From the NCBI RefSeq assembly GCF_029510815.1, contig NZ_CP120360.1:2108001-2172000 (forward strand): a stretch of DNA of 64,000 nucleotides, written 5' to 3'. The stretch is from Janibacter sp. DB-40. GTDB lineage: Bacteria > Actinomycetota > Actinomycetes > Actinomycetales > Dermatophilaceae. The position numbers and the translations under genes are program-made. This document shows, in pieces, positions 9,090 to 17,291 of this stretch (positions are counted from its first letter, which is position 1; each line of letters starts with the position of its first letter). The notes below the pieces were generated by a model that worked only from the letters and a program-made list of their open reading frames with translations, had not been told where the DNA came from and ran no database searches.

Positions 9090-9677
9090 CTACGCCGGGA
9101 CCTGCTGCTGCGAGGGCTCCGTCACCGTCGCGAAGACACTCGACCCGCCCTCGGTGAGCAGCAGCACGTCGTAGGCGTCGAGCTGGTCCCCCTGCTCCAT
9201 GCCGGGCGTGCCCACCGGCATGGCGGGCACGCTCAGACCACGTGCACCCCGCGGCGGGTCGGCGAGGTACTCGAGGACGAACCGTGCCGCGACGTGACCG
9301 ACGAAGACGTCCCCGTCGGGGTTCACCGCCAGGTGGCAGGACTGCATCTTCCGGGGGATGTCGTGACGGGACCACACGTCCTCGAGGGAGTCCGGGTGCT
9401 CGACCGTGATCGAGAACCCGTGGTCCTCCGCGTGACTGACCCATCCGTCGCAGCACCCGCACGAGGGGTCCTTGTGGACGGTCAAGGCCAGACGGGCCGG
9501 GTCGACCTCGCCGGCGGCTCCCTCGGGACCGGCGCTCGCGCCCTCGGGGACCTCGTCCTCACCTCCGCACGCGGCGAGCAGGGACATCGACCCCAGGCCG
9601 GTCAGGAGCAGCAGGCCGCGACGGCTGGGCCCCCGGGACGCGGGGCGGGCGGCGGCAGCAGGTGCGGTGGAGACCAT
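9090..9677 (-). CDS. DUF411 domain lipoprotein
   Basis: 195 residues. The N terminus has twin arginines (SRRGLLLL, residues 18-25), a hydrophobic core and a lipobox LAAC at 34-37, so export by Tat or Sec and lipidation at C37 are likely. The DUF411 domain starts near residue 64 with HKDPSCGCCDGW (C73, C75, C76) and continues through IPRKMQSCHLAV and GHVAARFVLEYLADPP. DUF411 proteins are often found with copper-handling genes, and the cysteine cluster suggests metal binding. No copper gene is adjacent here, so the metal is inferred. It is convergent with azlD. Confidence 0.85.
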   Translation of the reverse strand: MVSTAPAAAARPASRGPSRRGLLLLTGLGSMSLLAACGGEDEVPEGASAGPEGAAGEVDPARLALTVHKDPSCGCCDGWVSHAEDHGFSITVEHPDSLEDVWSRHDIPRKMQSCHLAVNPDGDVFVGHVAARFVLEYLADPPRGARGLSVPAMPVGTPGMEQGDQLDAYDVLLLTEGGSSVFATVTEPSQQQVPA

Positions 9678-9720
9678 GCCGAGATCCTAATCCGTACCCC
9701 TGGGGGGCACGCGGCCGACC

Positions 9721-10461
9721 TCAGAGACCGAGCACGTGCTCCAGCCCCACAGTGACACCCGGGTGCTTGCCGACCTCGCGCACGCCGGCGAGGACACCGG
9801 GCATGAAGGAGACCCGGTCGAAGGAGTCGTGGCGGAGGGTGAGCATCTCGCCCTCGTTGCCCAGCAGGACCTCCTGGTGGGCCACGAGCCCGCGCAACCG
9901 GACCGCGTGCACCGGGACGCCATCGACCTGCGCGCCCCGGGCGCCGTCCGGGTCCTCGCTCGTCGCGTCGGGGACGGGCCCCAGCCCCGCCTCCGCACGC
10001 GCGGCGCCGATGAGCTCGGCGGTGCGCGTCGCGGTGCCGCTCGGGGCATCGACCTTGCGTGGGTGGTGCAGCTCGATCACCTCGACCGACTCGTAGAAGC
10101 GAGCGGCCTGCTTGGCGAACTGCATCATCAGCACGGCACCGATGGCGAAGTTCGGGGCGATGAGCACGCCGACGCCCCCAGCGGCCTCGACCTCACCGCG
10201 CAGCTCCTCGGCCTTGGCATCGGTCCACCCCGAGGTGCCGACGACGACGTGCACGCCACGCTCGACGCAGTGGCGCACATTGCCCTCGCTGGCGGTCAGC
10301 ACCGTGAAGTCGATGGCCACCTCGGCGCCACCGAGGTCGCCGAGGTCGTCCCCGTCGTCGTAGCGGCCGACGAGCTCGAGGTCCTCGGCCGCCTCCACCG
10401 CCTCGCACGCCGTCGAACCCATGCGTCCTGCCGCGCCGATCACTGCCACCTTTGTCGTCAT
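9721..10461 (-). CDS. dapB: 4-hydroxy-tetrahydrodipicolinate reductase
   Basis: NAD(P)H-dependent second step of the diaminopimelate/lysine pathway, following DapA. 246 residues from ATG 10461 (MTTKVAVIGAAGRMG); an in-frame GTG two codons upstream at 10467 is a less likely start. The Rossmann signature GAAGRMG is at residues 9-15, the cofactor loop IDFT is present, and the active-site block ELHHPRKVDAPSGTA carries the catalytic His and Lys. The upstream region towards 10596 is shared with a divergent small gene and contains a strong inverted repeat. Confidence 0.96.
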   Translation of the reverse strand: MTTKVAVIGAAGRMGSTACEAVEAAEDLELVGRYDDGDDLGDLGGAEVAIDFTVLTASEGNVRHCVERGVHVVVGTSGWTDAKAEELRGEVEAAGGVGVLIAPNFAIGAVLMMQFAKQAARFYESVEVIELHHPRKVDAPSGTATRTAELIGAARAEAGLGPVPDATSEDPDGARGAQVDGVPVHAVRLRGLVAHQEVLLGNEGEMLTLRHDSFDRVSFMPGVLAGVREVGKHPGVTVGLEHVLGL

Positions 10462-10530
10462 GGCCACAGCCTACGAGTCGTCCGGATCGCGGCCGTCGTG
10501 CACCGCGAGGACATGCTGAAGACGATTGCC

Positions 10531-10572
10531 GTTCACTTTCTGTTCACTTGGTGCTACGGTACAAAGTGAACA
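10531..10572 (+). promoter_or_regulatory. Promoter with inverted-repeat operator before the 54-residue gene
   Basis: Perfect 9-bp inverted repeat TGTTCACTT (10541-10549) and AAGTGAACA (10564-10572), 14 bp apart, plus a direct copy GTTCACTT at 10531-10538. A sigma-70-like pair fits inside: -35 TTCACT (10532-10537) and -10 TACGGT (10555-10560), spaced 17 bp. The operator arms therefore flank the -10, the arrangement expected for a repressor. The half-site GTTCAC is the same as at 4211-4259. The binding protein is not known. Confidence 0.6.
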
Positions 10573-10596
10573 GATGATGAACGCGAGGTGTCCGAC

Positions 10597-10761
10597 ATGA
10601 CCGTGACCGCACTGACGAAGAAGACCGGGGCTCGTCCGGCTGGCCGCCTGACCTGCACCTGGGTTCCCGTCCGCGGGCAGGACGGTCGCACCCGCATGGA
10701 GATGCGCTGGGTCGAGCAGACCACCGCGCGACCCCACCACTCCACCCGGCCCGCCGCCTGA
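10597..10761 (+). CDS. Small conserved-looking protein, 54 residues
   Basis: ATG 10597, preceded by GAGGTG at a suitable distance, encodes a 54-residue basic protein. Its centre reads LTCTWVPVRGQDGRTRMEMRWVEQ, a short beta-strand-like module that could form a hairpin. The C-terminal tail is rich in His, Pro and Arg. I have seen similar small unnamed proteins in actinobacteria but recognise no function. The strong promoter/operator in front and the proper ribosome-binding site argue that it is a real gene and tightly regulated. It is convergent with the acyl-CoA synthetase-like gene, 33 bp apart. Confidence 0.6.
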   Translation: MTVTALTKKTGARPAGRLTCTWVPVRGQDGRTRMEMRWVEQTTARPHHSTRPAA

Positions 10762-10794
10762 CCGTCCGCCCCTCCTCCTGCCGACCGGGGGGTG

Positions 10795-12640
10795 CTACTG
10801 GCCGGCAGCGGCCACCACCTGCTCCCAGGTGACGCGACGCGGGGTACCTGCCCGGTCGGGAGTGGCCAGCAGGGCCATGGCACGCGACAGCTCCAGCTGC
10901 CCCAGTCCCCCGCCGAAGCGGTCGAGGACGAGGACCGCCCGTGGGCGGGCGAGTCCGCCCATGACCTCGCGGACCGTGTCCATCAGCTCGACGGCGACAC
11001 CGTCCAGGTCCGGGTCCGGCCCCACCTCGGCGCTGAGGCTGACGGCGGCGACGAGTGAGCGCCCGAGGTCGGGGTCCTTGCGCGAGGCCACCGCGGCCAC
11101 CTCGACGAAGGGATGGTCCGCCAGGACCTCACGGACCTCGGGGAGGGAGACCAGCTGACCGGAGATGGAGACCACGTCGTCGGTGCGCCCCAGGAAGTCC
11201 ATGCGCCCGTTCGCCCGACGGACGGCGAGGTCACCCGTGGCATAGCTGCCGGGGTGTCGCGTCCAGTGCGCGTCCGCGATCGCGGCCTGCGGCCCCTCGA
11301 TCCCGACCATCGTGCCCGCCCACGGCAGTCGCAGGATCACCTCACCGGCCTCACCCTCGGCGACCGGCATCCCCGCGGCGTCGACGATGTCGACCCCGCA
11401 GTCGGGCACGGCGTCCACGTCGTCACCGCCACCGCCGGCCACCTGGACGATGCCGCCGAGCTCGAGCTGGCCCCAGGCGTCGACGACGTCGACCTCCCGC
11501 GAGGCGAAGGCCTGCCCCAGCCAGGACCGCAGCTCGTCGTCGACCGGCTCACCGGCCGTGGTGACCCGACGCAGCGAGGGCAGCTCGGACACCTCCGGCA
11601 GCTCACGGGCCCAGCCACGCACCGTCCGCACGACGGACGGGGTCGTGACCATGCTCTCGACCCCGTAGCGGGCGACGATGTCCCACGCCCGGGTCTGCGA
11701 GGGCTGGTCGAGCGTCCCCTCGTACATGACGACGGTGTCGCCGTGCGCCAGGGGGCCGTAGATGCCGTGGAACTGGGTGACCGTCCACGCGATGTCACCG
11801 GCACACCAGAAGACGCCTCCGGTGCGCAGCCGACGGTGGACGGCCATGGCCCCGGCCAGCATCGTCGCGGTGCCGTGCAGGATGGAGACCGTCTGGCCAC
11901 CGCGGTGCGCCAGGGGGATGGCCGCGATGGGGTGGTCGGACGGCAGGGACGCAGCAGCGGTCGGATCGTCCACCGGTGAGGTCGCGATCCCGGGACGGGC
12001 CGGGGCCACGAGGTCGTGGTACCAGCGGTCCCCCTCGAACCAGGCGACGTCCATCCCGGTGCGGCGCACGACGATGGTGTGCTGGACCGAGCCGCCGGCA
12101 AGGAGCGCGTCGTCGGCGCGCGACTTCAGCGGCAGGACGGTCCCGTGCCGCCAGGCACCGTCCTGGGTGAAGAGGACCTTCAGGTCGAGCAGCTCCAGTC
12201 GGTCACCGAGCGGCTCCACGGGAAGGGGGTCGGCAGGATCGTGTGGATCGCGCCGATGCGGGCGCAGGCGAGCATGATGACGACCGTCTCGGGGAGCCAC
12301 CCCAGGTGGAGCCCGACCCGGTCACCGGGACCGACCCCCATCCCCCGGAGGGCGGCGGTGAGCGCGAGCACCTGCTCGTGCAGCTGGGCATAGGTCAGCG
12401 TGCGCCGGTCGCCCGGCTCCCCTCCCAGTGGATGGCCGACCGGTCGGATCGGTCGACGAGGTGGCGGTCGACGCAGTTCACCGAGAGGTTGAGCTCGCCA
12501 CCGACGAACCAGCGCCCCGACCGCTCTCCGGGCAGCCACAGGTCGGCGAAGGGGGTGTCGAAGGAGATCAGGTCGGCGACCTCCTCCCACGAGAACGGTG
12601 GGGCGACCTGCCAGATGCCTGCGGGGTGCGACTCAGGCAT
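10795..12640 (-). CDS. AMP-forming acyl-CoA synthetase-like protein, two apparent frameshifts
   Basis: Acetyl/propionyl-CoA-synthetase-like protein, about 615 residues once two frame breaks are repaired. The N terminus (MPESHPAGIW, ATG 12640) contains the GGELNLSVNCVDRHL block of this family. Frame is lost in the C run at 12419-12422 and again in the G run at 12225-12229; adding one base to each run joins all three segments into ILPTPLPVEPLGDRLE and similar family-like text. The conserved catalytic motifs are altered: no YTSGTTG-type loop, DAWGQLELGG where TETG is expected, and no SGK-type lysine near the C terminus (GGGLGQLELSRA). It may therefore be a pseudoenzyme. It overlaps the IclR gene by 8 bases and is co-transcribed with it. 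Confidence 0.7.
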
Positions 12641-13403
12641 GACCGAGCGTCCTTCCTGCCGCGCGTGCGGCGCGGCCGAGCTGGCCCGCCACGGCCCGGA
12701 CGCCGGGCTCGTCACCGGGATCGTCGATGTTCGCCGCCAGGACGGCGACCGTGGCACCCTGCCCGTCCACCACCGGCACCGCCACCTCCGGGGGCAGCGT
12801 GGGATCCTCCGGTGTCAGGGCGAGGTGGTCGGCCACGGCCCAGCGGGCCCGGGCCTCGTCGGTGGCCGCCTCCCGGTCGTCGGGCTGCGCCCGGTCCACG
12901 GATCGTTGCCACACCTCGTCGTCGCCCGCTCGTGCGGCGAGCAGCCGCCCGCCCGCGCACGACAGTGCCGGCACCACCCGGTGGGCGTCCCGGTAGGGCC
13001 CACGCTCGGTGCCGTCGACACGGTCGACGTAGATGACCTCGCCGTGGACGAGGATCTCCACGTGGATCGTGCGCTCGAGCTGGTCACGCAACTGCGAGAG
13101 GTAGGGGCTGAGCGCTCCGAGGAGGGGCAGCCGGGAGAGGTAGTGGTTCGACAACCGGGCCAGCTCCGGACCCAGCCCGTACCGGGAGGAGCGGGGGTCC
13201 TGGACGACGAGGTCGGCCAGGACGAGTGACCGCAGGAGGCGGTGCACCGTCGGGACCGACATGCCCGACCGCTCGGCGAGGTCGGTCAGCTGCTGGTAGG
13301 CGGGCCCCTCGCCGAGGAGCTCGAGCAACCGCACGGCGTTGCGCACCGTCCCGAGGCCGCCACGGCCGGCCGTCCCGGCCTCGGACGCGTGGGATGCGGT
13401 CAC
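12633..13403 (-). CDS. IclR family transcriptional regulator
   Basis: 256 residues from GTG 13403, with AAGGGGG 5 bases upstream; the longer frame begins in the AT-rich operator region and was not used. A winged helix-turn-helix lies at about residues 17-80 (LGTVRNAVRLLELLGEG, SGMSVPTVHRLLRSL), followed by the IclR effector domain (HVEILVHGEVIYVDRV, SCAGGRLLAAR, VAVPVVDGQGATVAVLAAN). It is divergent from the ABC transporter/CoA ligase operon, and two inverted repeats fill the 149-bp spacer, so it most probably controls that operon in response to a small acid or its CoA ester. Confidence 0.92.
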   Translation of the reverse strand: MTASHASEAGTAGRGGLGTVRNAVRLLELLGEGPAYQQLTDLAERSGMSVPTVHRLLRSLVLADLVVQDPRSSRYGLGPELARLSNHYLSRLPLLGALSPYLSQLRDQLERTIHVEILVHGEVIYVDRVDGTERGPYRDAHRVVPALSCAGGRLLAARAGDDEVWQRSVDRAQPDDREAATDEARARWAVADHLALTPEDPTLPPEVAVPVVDGQGATVAVLAANIDDPGDEPGVRAVAGQLGRAARAAGRTLGHA

Positions 13404-13482
13404 GGGACCCCCTTCCGACTCATTGCACGAACGTCCTCGAGTCAACCACGTCCGGAGATACATTTCTGAACAAGACACTTGA

Positions 13483-13535
13483 TTTTCACATAATGAAAAC
13501 ATAGTGTCACGTCCACACAGTTTCACCGTCGAAAC
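13483..13535 (+). promoter_or_regulatory. Divergent promoter region with two inverted repeats (IclR operator candidates)
   Basis: The 13404-13552 spacer is markedly AT-rich. It contains TTTTCA-CATAA-TGAAAA (13483-13499) and GTTTC-ACCGTC-GAAAC (13520-13535), both perfect. CATAAT (13489-13494) could serve as a -10 for the rightward operon and lies within the first repeat. AAGGGAGGG immediately precedes the GTG at 13553 as ribosome-binding site. Assignment to the adjacent IclR protein is by position only. Confidence 0.55.
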
Positions 13536-13552
13536 ATGAAAAGGGAGGGTCA

Positions 13553-14437
13553 GTGCTGACCAGGGCCTACCAGCACTCGTTACGCGGGAGCCACCTGCCC
13601 GCCGGCGAGACGCTCCTCGACGTCGACGACGTCACACTCCGCTTCGGCGGTGTCACCGCCCTGCGCGGTGTCTCCTTCTCCGTGACCGAGGGGCACATCC
13701 ACTCGATCATCGGCCCCAACGGCGCCGGCAAGTCATCCCTGCTCAACTGCATCAGCGGCCTCTACCGTCCGCAGGAGGGCCAGATCCGGCTGCAGACCGC
13801 GGCTGCTCCTGGCGCCGACGGCAGCGCGGGGAAAACCACCACCCACCAGATGACCAAGCTCGCCCCCCATCGCATCGCGCGGCTCGGGGTGGCCCGTTCC
13901 TTCCAGAACATCGAGCTCTTCCACGCGATGAGTGTGCTGGAGAACCTCATGCTCGGTCGGCACATCCACATGGACCACAGCGTGCTGAAGTCCATGCTCT
14001 GGTTCGGCCCCGCGCGCCGTCAGGAGATCCGCCACCGGCAGCTCGTCGAGGAGGTCATCGACCTGCTCAACCTGCAGGCGGTGCGCAACCAGCCGGTCGG
14101 CTCCCTCGCCTACGGCATCCAGAAGCGCGTCGAGCTCGGACGGGCCCTGTGCCTGCAGCCCTCCCTGCTCCTGCTGGACGAGCCCATGGCGGGGATGAAC
14201 GCCGAGGAGAAGGAGGACATGGCCCGCTTCGTCCTCGACGTGCACGAGCTGGCCGACGTCTCCGTCGTCCTCATCGAGCACGACATGAACGTCGTCATGG
14301 ACATCTCCCACCGGATCAGCGTCCTGGACTTCGGGGCACTGATCGCCGACGGGACACCTGCGGAGGTCATGGCCAACCCCGCGGTCGTCGAGGCCTACCT
14401 CGGCGCCGAGGACGAGGAGGAGGACGCGCGTGTCTGA
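13553..14437 (+). CDS. Branched-chain-type ABC transporter ATPase, LivG-like
   Basis: 294 residues, GTG 13553 with a strong Shine-Dalgarno. Walker A GPNGAGKSS, a LivG-style insertion, RSFQNIELF (Q-loop), signature SLAYGIQKRVELGRAL and Walker B LLLLDEPMAGMN, then H-loop IEHDM. About 25 extra residues precede the domain. It lacks the canonical LSGGQ, having AYGIQKR as many LivG proteins do. First gene of a seven-gene run ending at 21696; overlaps the next gene by 8 bases. With LivF (19602) it energises the permease pair. The substrate is probably an organic acid, given the CoA ligases in the operon. Confidence 0.9.
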   Translation: MLTRAYQHSLRGSHLPAGETLLDVDDVTLRFGGVTALRGVSFSVTEGHIHSIIGPNGAGKSSLLNCISGLYRPQEGQIRLQTAAAPGADGSAGKTTTHQMTKLAPHRIARLGVARSFQNIELFHAMSVLENLMLGRHIHMDHSVLKSMLWFGPARRQEIRHRQLVEEVIDLLNLQAVRNQPVGSLAYGIQKRVELGRALCLQPSLLLLDEPMAGMNAEEKEDMARFVLDVHELADVSVVLIEHDMNVVMDISHRISVLDFGALIADGTPAEVMANPAVVEAYLGAEDEEEDARV

Positions 14438-16415
14438 TCTGGCCGAGGACACCTTCCCCCGCCTGCTCGTCGGTCTCGCGGCCACCCGTGGCGACGCCGT
14501 GGCGATGCAGGAGAAGCAGTACGGCATCTGGCAGCCGCTCACGTGGAGCGAGTACGAGCGCCGGGTGCACGACACCGCACACGGGCTCGCCTCGCTGGGT
14601 GTCTCCCGCGGTGAGATCATCGCCGTCCTCGGGGACAACCGCCCCGAGTGGCTCATCGCCGAGCTCGCCGCCCAGAGCATGGGCGTGGCCGTCGTGGGGA
14701 TCTACCCGACCTCGATCGGCGAGGAGCTGCGGCACATCCTGACCACCTCGCGGGCACGGGTGGTCGTCGCCGAGGACCAGGAGCAGGTCGACAAGCTGCT
14801 GCGCCTGCTCGAGGAGGAGACGCCGGCCGGTGCCGCGGAGCTGGGCATCGAGAAGATCGTCTACTACGACCCGCACGGCCTCGAGCAGTACACCGACGAG
14901 ATCCTCATGGAGTTCACCGGGCTCGAGGAGCTCGGTCGCGAGCGGGCCGCGCAGCAGCCCGAGTGGTTCACCGAGCAGGTCACCGCCGGCTCCGCGGAGG
15001 ACATCGCGGTCATCTGCACCACGTCCGGGACGACCTCGCGCCCCAAGCTGGCCGAGCTGTCCCACCGCAACCTGCTCGCCATGGCCGAGCACCTCACGAG
15101 CATCGACCCGATCGACTCGAAGGACCGCTACGTCTCCTTTCTCCCCTTCGCCTGGATCGGCGAGCAGATGCTGGCCGTCGCCTGCGGCCTCTCCCGGGGC
15201 CTGACGATCTCCTTCCCCGAGGACTCCTCGACCCAGCGCAGCGACCTGCGCGAGATCGGCCCGGACGTGATGTTCTCGCCGCCGCGGATCTGGGAGTCGA
15301 TGCTCTCCGAGGTCCAGGTCCGCATCGACGAGGCCGGGTGGCTCAAGCGGCGCGTCTTCGGCTGGGGTTACGGCATCGGGGACAAGGTCGCGGAGATGCG
15401 GGTCAGCGGCAGGAAGCCCGGCGCCCTGCTCAGGGCCACCCACGTGGTGGCCGACGCCGTGTCCACCCGTCCGGTGCGCGACCAGCTCGGGCTGACTCGG
15501 ATCGCCCGCTGCTACACCGGCGGCGCGCCCCTGGGCCCGGACGTCTTCCGCTTCTTCCACGCCATCGGCGTCAACCTCAAGCAGATCTACGGGCAGACCG
15601 AGATCTGTGGCATCGCCGTCGTGCACCGGGACGACGACGTGCCCTTCAACACCGTGGGCACCCCCATCCCCGGGACCGACATGCGCATCAGCGACGACGG
15701 CGAGGTCCTGCTCCGCTCGGACTCGGTCTTCCGCGGCTACCACCGCCAGCCGGAGGAGACCGCGAAGATCGTCGACGCCGAGGGGTGGCTGCACACCGGG
15801 GACGCGGGCTACCTCGACGACAACGACCACCTCGTGATCATCGACCGGGCCAAGGACGTGCTCACCGCGTCCGACGGAACCCGCTACTCCAGCGCCTTCA
15901 TCGAGAACAAGCTGAAGTTCTCCCCCTACGTCGAGGAGGCGGTCGTCTTCCCGCCCGGGGACGGCGGCGACGGCATGACGGCGATGGTCATCATCGACCC
16001 CGCCACGGTCGGGTCCTGGGCGGAGAACGAGCGGCTCAGCTACACGACCTACACCGACCTCGCCGGCAAGCCGGAGGTCCAGGAGCTCATCGCCGAGGAG
16101 GCGAGCCGGGCCAACGAGGACCTGCAGGAGGGCATCCGGGTGCGTCGATTCGTCCTGCTGCACAAGCAGCTCGACCCCGATGACGACGAGATCACCCGTA
16201 CCCGCAAGGTCCGTCGCAATGTCATCGCCGACCGGTACGGCGACATCATCGCGGCCCTGTCGCGTGGTGACGACACGGTCGAGGTGCGCAGCCGCATCAC
16301 CTACCAGGACGGCTCGAGCACCGAGCGGGTCCTGGAGCTGGACATCTTCGACCTGACCACCTACTCGGTCCCCGAGGGCAGGGGCCGCCGACCCGTCTGG
16401 AGTGGGCGACGTTGA
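14430..16415 (+). CDS. Long-chain-type AMP-dependent acyl-CoA synthetase
   Basis: 661 residues from GTG 14430. Complete adenylate-forming enzyme: P-loop motif CTTSGTTSRPK, IYGQTEICG (A5), TGDAGYLDDNDHLVIIDRAKD (A7/A8), and a C-terminal domain ending in the basic ITRTRKVRRN that carries the conserved lysine region. It resembles the fatty-acyl/aryl-CoA synthetases that sit inside branched-chain-type ABC operons. It would trap the imported acid as a CoA thioester. It is embedded between the LivG-like ATPase and LivH, with overlapping junctions on both sides, so it is an integral operon member. Confidence 0.9.
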   Translation: MSDLAEDTFPRLLVGLAATRGDAVAMQEKQYGIWQPLTWSEYERRVHDTAHGLASLGVSRGEIIAVLGDNRPEWLIAELAAQSMGVAVVGIYPTSIGEELRHILTTSRARVVVAEDQEQVDKLLRLLEEETPAGAAELGIEKIVYYDPHGLEQYTDEILMEFTGLEELGRERAAQQPEWFTEQVTAGSAEDIAVICTTSGTTSRPKLAELSHRNLLAMAEHLTSIDPIDSKDRYVSFLPFAWIGEQMLAVACGLSRGLTISFPEDSSTQRSDLREIGPDVMFSPPRIWESMLSEVQVRIDEAGWLKRRVFGWGYGIGDKVAEMRVSGRKPGALLRATHVVADAVSTRPVRDQLGLTRIARCYTGGAPLGPDVFRFFHAIGVNLKQIYGQTEICGIAVVHRDDDVPFNTVGTPIPGTDMRISDDGEVLLRSDSVFRGYHRQPEETAKIVDAEGWLHTGDAGYLDDNDHLVIIDRAKDVLTASDGTRYSSAFIENKLKFSPYVEEAVVFPPGDGGDGMTAMVIIDPATVGSWAENERLSYTTYTDLAGKPEVQELIAEEASRANEDLQEGIRVRRFVLLHKQLDPDDDEITRTRKVRRNVIADRYGDIIAALSRGDDTVEVRSRITYQDGSSTERVLELDIFDLTTYSVPEGRGRRPVWSGRR

Positions 16416-17284
16416 GCACCTTCATCAACCAGCTGGCCTACGGGCTGGCCGACGGGTCGATCCTGGCGCTGGCCGCCCTCGGCTTCGTCCTGATCTACAA
16501 GGCGACGGGCGTCATCAACTTCGCCCAGGGCGAGTTCCTGCTCGTGGGCGCCTACATGTTCTACACGGCCTTCGTCGTCATGGACCTCCCCCTCGTGGTG
16601 GCCGTGCTCTTCGGCGTCGTGGTGGCGACTCTCATCGGTGTGCTCGTCGAGCGCCTGATCCTGCGGCCGATGGTCGGAGAGAACCCGATCAGCATCATCA
16701 TGGTGACCATCGGCCTCTCCTCGCTGCTCAAGGCACTGGTCCAGGCCTTCTACGGCACCTCGCCCAAGAGCCAGCCGAATCTCCTCCCACGGGGGTCGGT
16801 GGACATCCTCGGCGCCTCGGTACCGATCAATCGACTGGCCGCGATCCTCATCGCCGCGGTCGTCCTCACCGCGTTCACGGTGTTCTTCCGCAAGTCGCGC
16901 CACGGCATCGCCATGCGAGCGGTCGCCGACGACCAGCAGGCCGCCATGACGATGGGCATCTCGGTGCGACGGATCTTCGCCCTGGCCTGGGCGCTCGCCG
17001 CCGTGAGCGCGCTCATCGCCGGTGTCCTCGTCGGTGACATCTCCGCCGTGGACAACAACATCGCCGCCTTCGGCCTCCTCGTCTTCCCGGTCGTCATCCT
17101 CGGCGGCCTCGACTCCGTCCCCGGGACGATCATCGGTGGCCTCACCATCGGCCTGCTCAAGCAGTTCACCGCCGGCTACCTCGACCCCGGCCTGGCCACC
17201 GTCATCCCGTACATCGTTCTCGTCCTGATCCTGCTCGTGCGTCCGTACGGCATCTTCGGCGAGACCCGCATCGAGAGGGTGTGA
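16412..17284 (+). CDS. Branched-chain-type ABC transporter permease, LivH-like
   Basis: 290 residues, starting at TTG 16412 four bases inside the ligase gene; no other start fits the conserved N terminus FINQLAYGLADGSILALAALG. Strong LivH features: GVINFAQGEFLLVGAY, MRAVADDQQAAMTMGIS (the ATPase-coupling loop) and ILGGLDSVPGTIIGGL. About eight membrane segments. It forms the translocation pore with the LivM-like protein encoded next. Confidence 0.92.
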   Translation: MSTFINQLAYGLADGSILALAALGFVLIYKATGVINFAQGEFLLVGAYMFYTAFVVMDLPLVVAVLFGVVVATLIGVLVERLILRPMVGENPISIIMVTIGLSSLLKALVQAFYGTSPKSQPNLLPRGSVDILGASVPINRLAAILIAAVVLTAFTVFFRKSRHGIAMRAVADDQQAAMTMGISVRRIFALAWALAAVSALIAGVLVGDISAVDNNIAAFGLLVFPVVILGGLDSVPGTIIGGLTIGLLKQFTAGYLDPGLATVIPYIVLVLILLVRPYGIFGETRIERV

Positions 17285-17291
17285 CCTGACG

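Noticed and set aside
10795..12640. Programmed frameshifting in the CoA synthetase-like gene
   Set aside because: Two breaks in plain G/C runs without slippery heptamer or stimulatory structure; the same signature appears in unrelated genes of the window.
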